DNA of 6,049 bases from Clostridiales bacterium (GTDB lineage Bacteria > Bacillota > Clostridia > Oscillospirales > Oscillospiraceae), in the NCBI GenBank assembly GCA_003516765.1, contig DPCD01000104.1, positions 637 to 6,685 on the forward strand. The letters run 5' to 3'. This document shows positions 6,031 through 6,049 of the stretch, in pieces. The notes below the pieces were generated by a model. That model made no database searches and was not told the origin of the DNA. It worked only from the letters and a program-made list of their open reading frames with translations. Every line of letters starts with the position of its first letter. Within the stretch, counting starts at the first letter, position 1. A program made the translations under genes and the position numbers.

Positions 6031-6049
6031 GTAGGGGGCGATGCCCACA
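6031..6049. repeat. Left arm of a probable dispersed palindromic repeat, cut by the window edge
   Basis: GTAGGGGGCGATGCCCACA begins 13 bases after the loader stop codon. The arm GGGCGATG (6036-6043), then CCCA and CA, would form a hairpin if the sequence beyond the window continues TCGCCC. From memory, GTAGGGGCG-type palindromes are frequent between genes in Oscillospiraceae-like genomes. Only one arm is visible, so the hairpin and any terminator role for the operon are inferred. Confidence 0.4.

Overview
The window looks like chromosomal DNA from a GC-rich member of the Bacillota, most likely a gut-type clostridium of the Oscillospiraceae/Ruminococcaceae kind. The signs are strong AGGAGG-type ribosome binding sites, sigma-A-like promoters, high GC at third codon positions, a DnaD-domain protein (a family largely confined to this phylum) beside a DnaI/DnaC-type helicase loader, and a right-edge sequence resembling a dispersed intergenic repeat I associate with these genomes. 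The family-level placement is inference.

Layout. Positions 1-183 hold no gene but contain four perfect stem-loops in a row, just downstream of metG. Positions 184-2157 on the minus strand encode methionyl-tRNA synthetase. Positions 2158-2334 are a divergent intergenic region with a good promoter for metG and a second promoter, partly built from a 12-bp tandem duplication, for the genes on the plus strand. From 2335 to 6017 four plus-strand genes lie close together and probably form one transcript: a stand-alone DUF2156 / LPG-synthase-C-like protein, a GNAT acetyltransferase, a DnaD-domain primosome protein and an AAA+ helicase loader. The last 32 bases begin what looks like a palindromic repeat, cut off by the window edge.

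How the genes work together. The last two genes form a recognisable unit: in Bacillota the DnaD family helps remodel DNA at origins and restart sites, and the DnaI/DnaC ATPase loads the replicative helicase. The first two are both acyltransferase-fold proteins with unassigned substrates. Their link to the replication pair is positional only. metG is transcribed away from this group and shares only the intergenic region.

I see no defence system, CRISPR array, transposase, tRNA or rRNA. The protein-coding content is ordinary. The least explained sequence is the non-coding stem-loop cluster at the left edge and the duplicated promoter element between the two transcription units.
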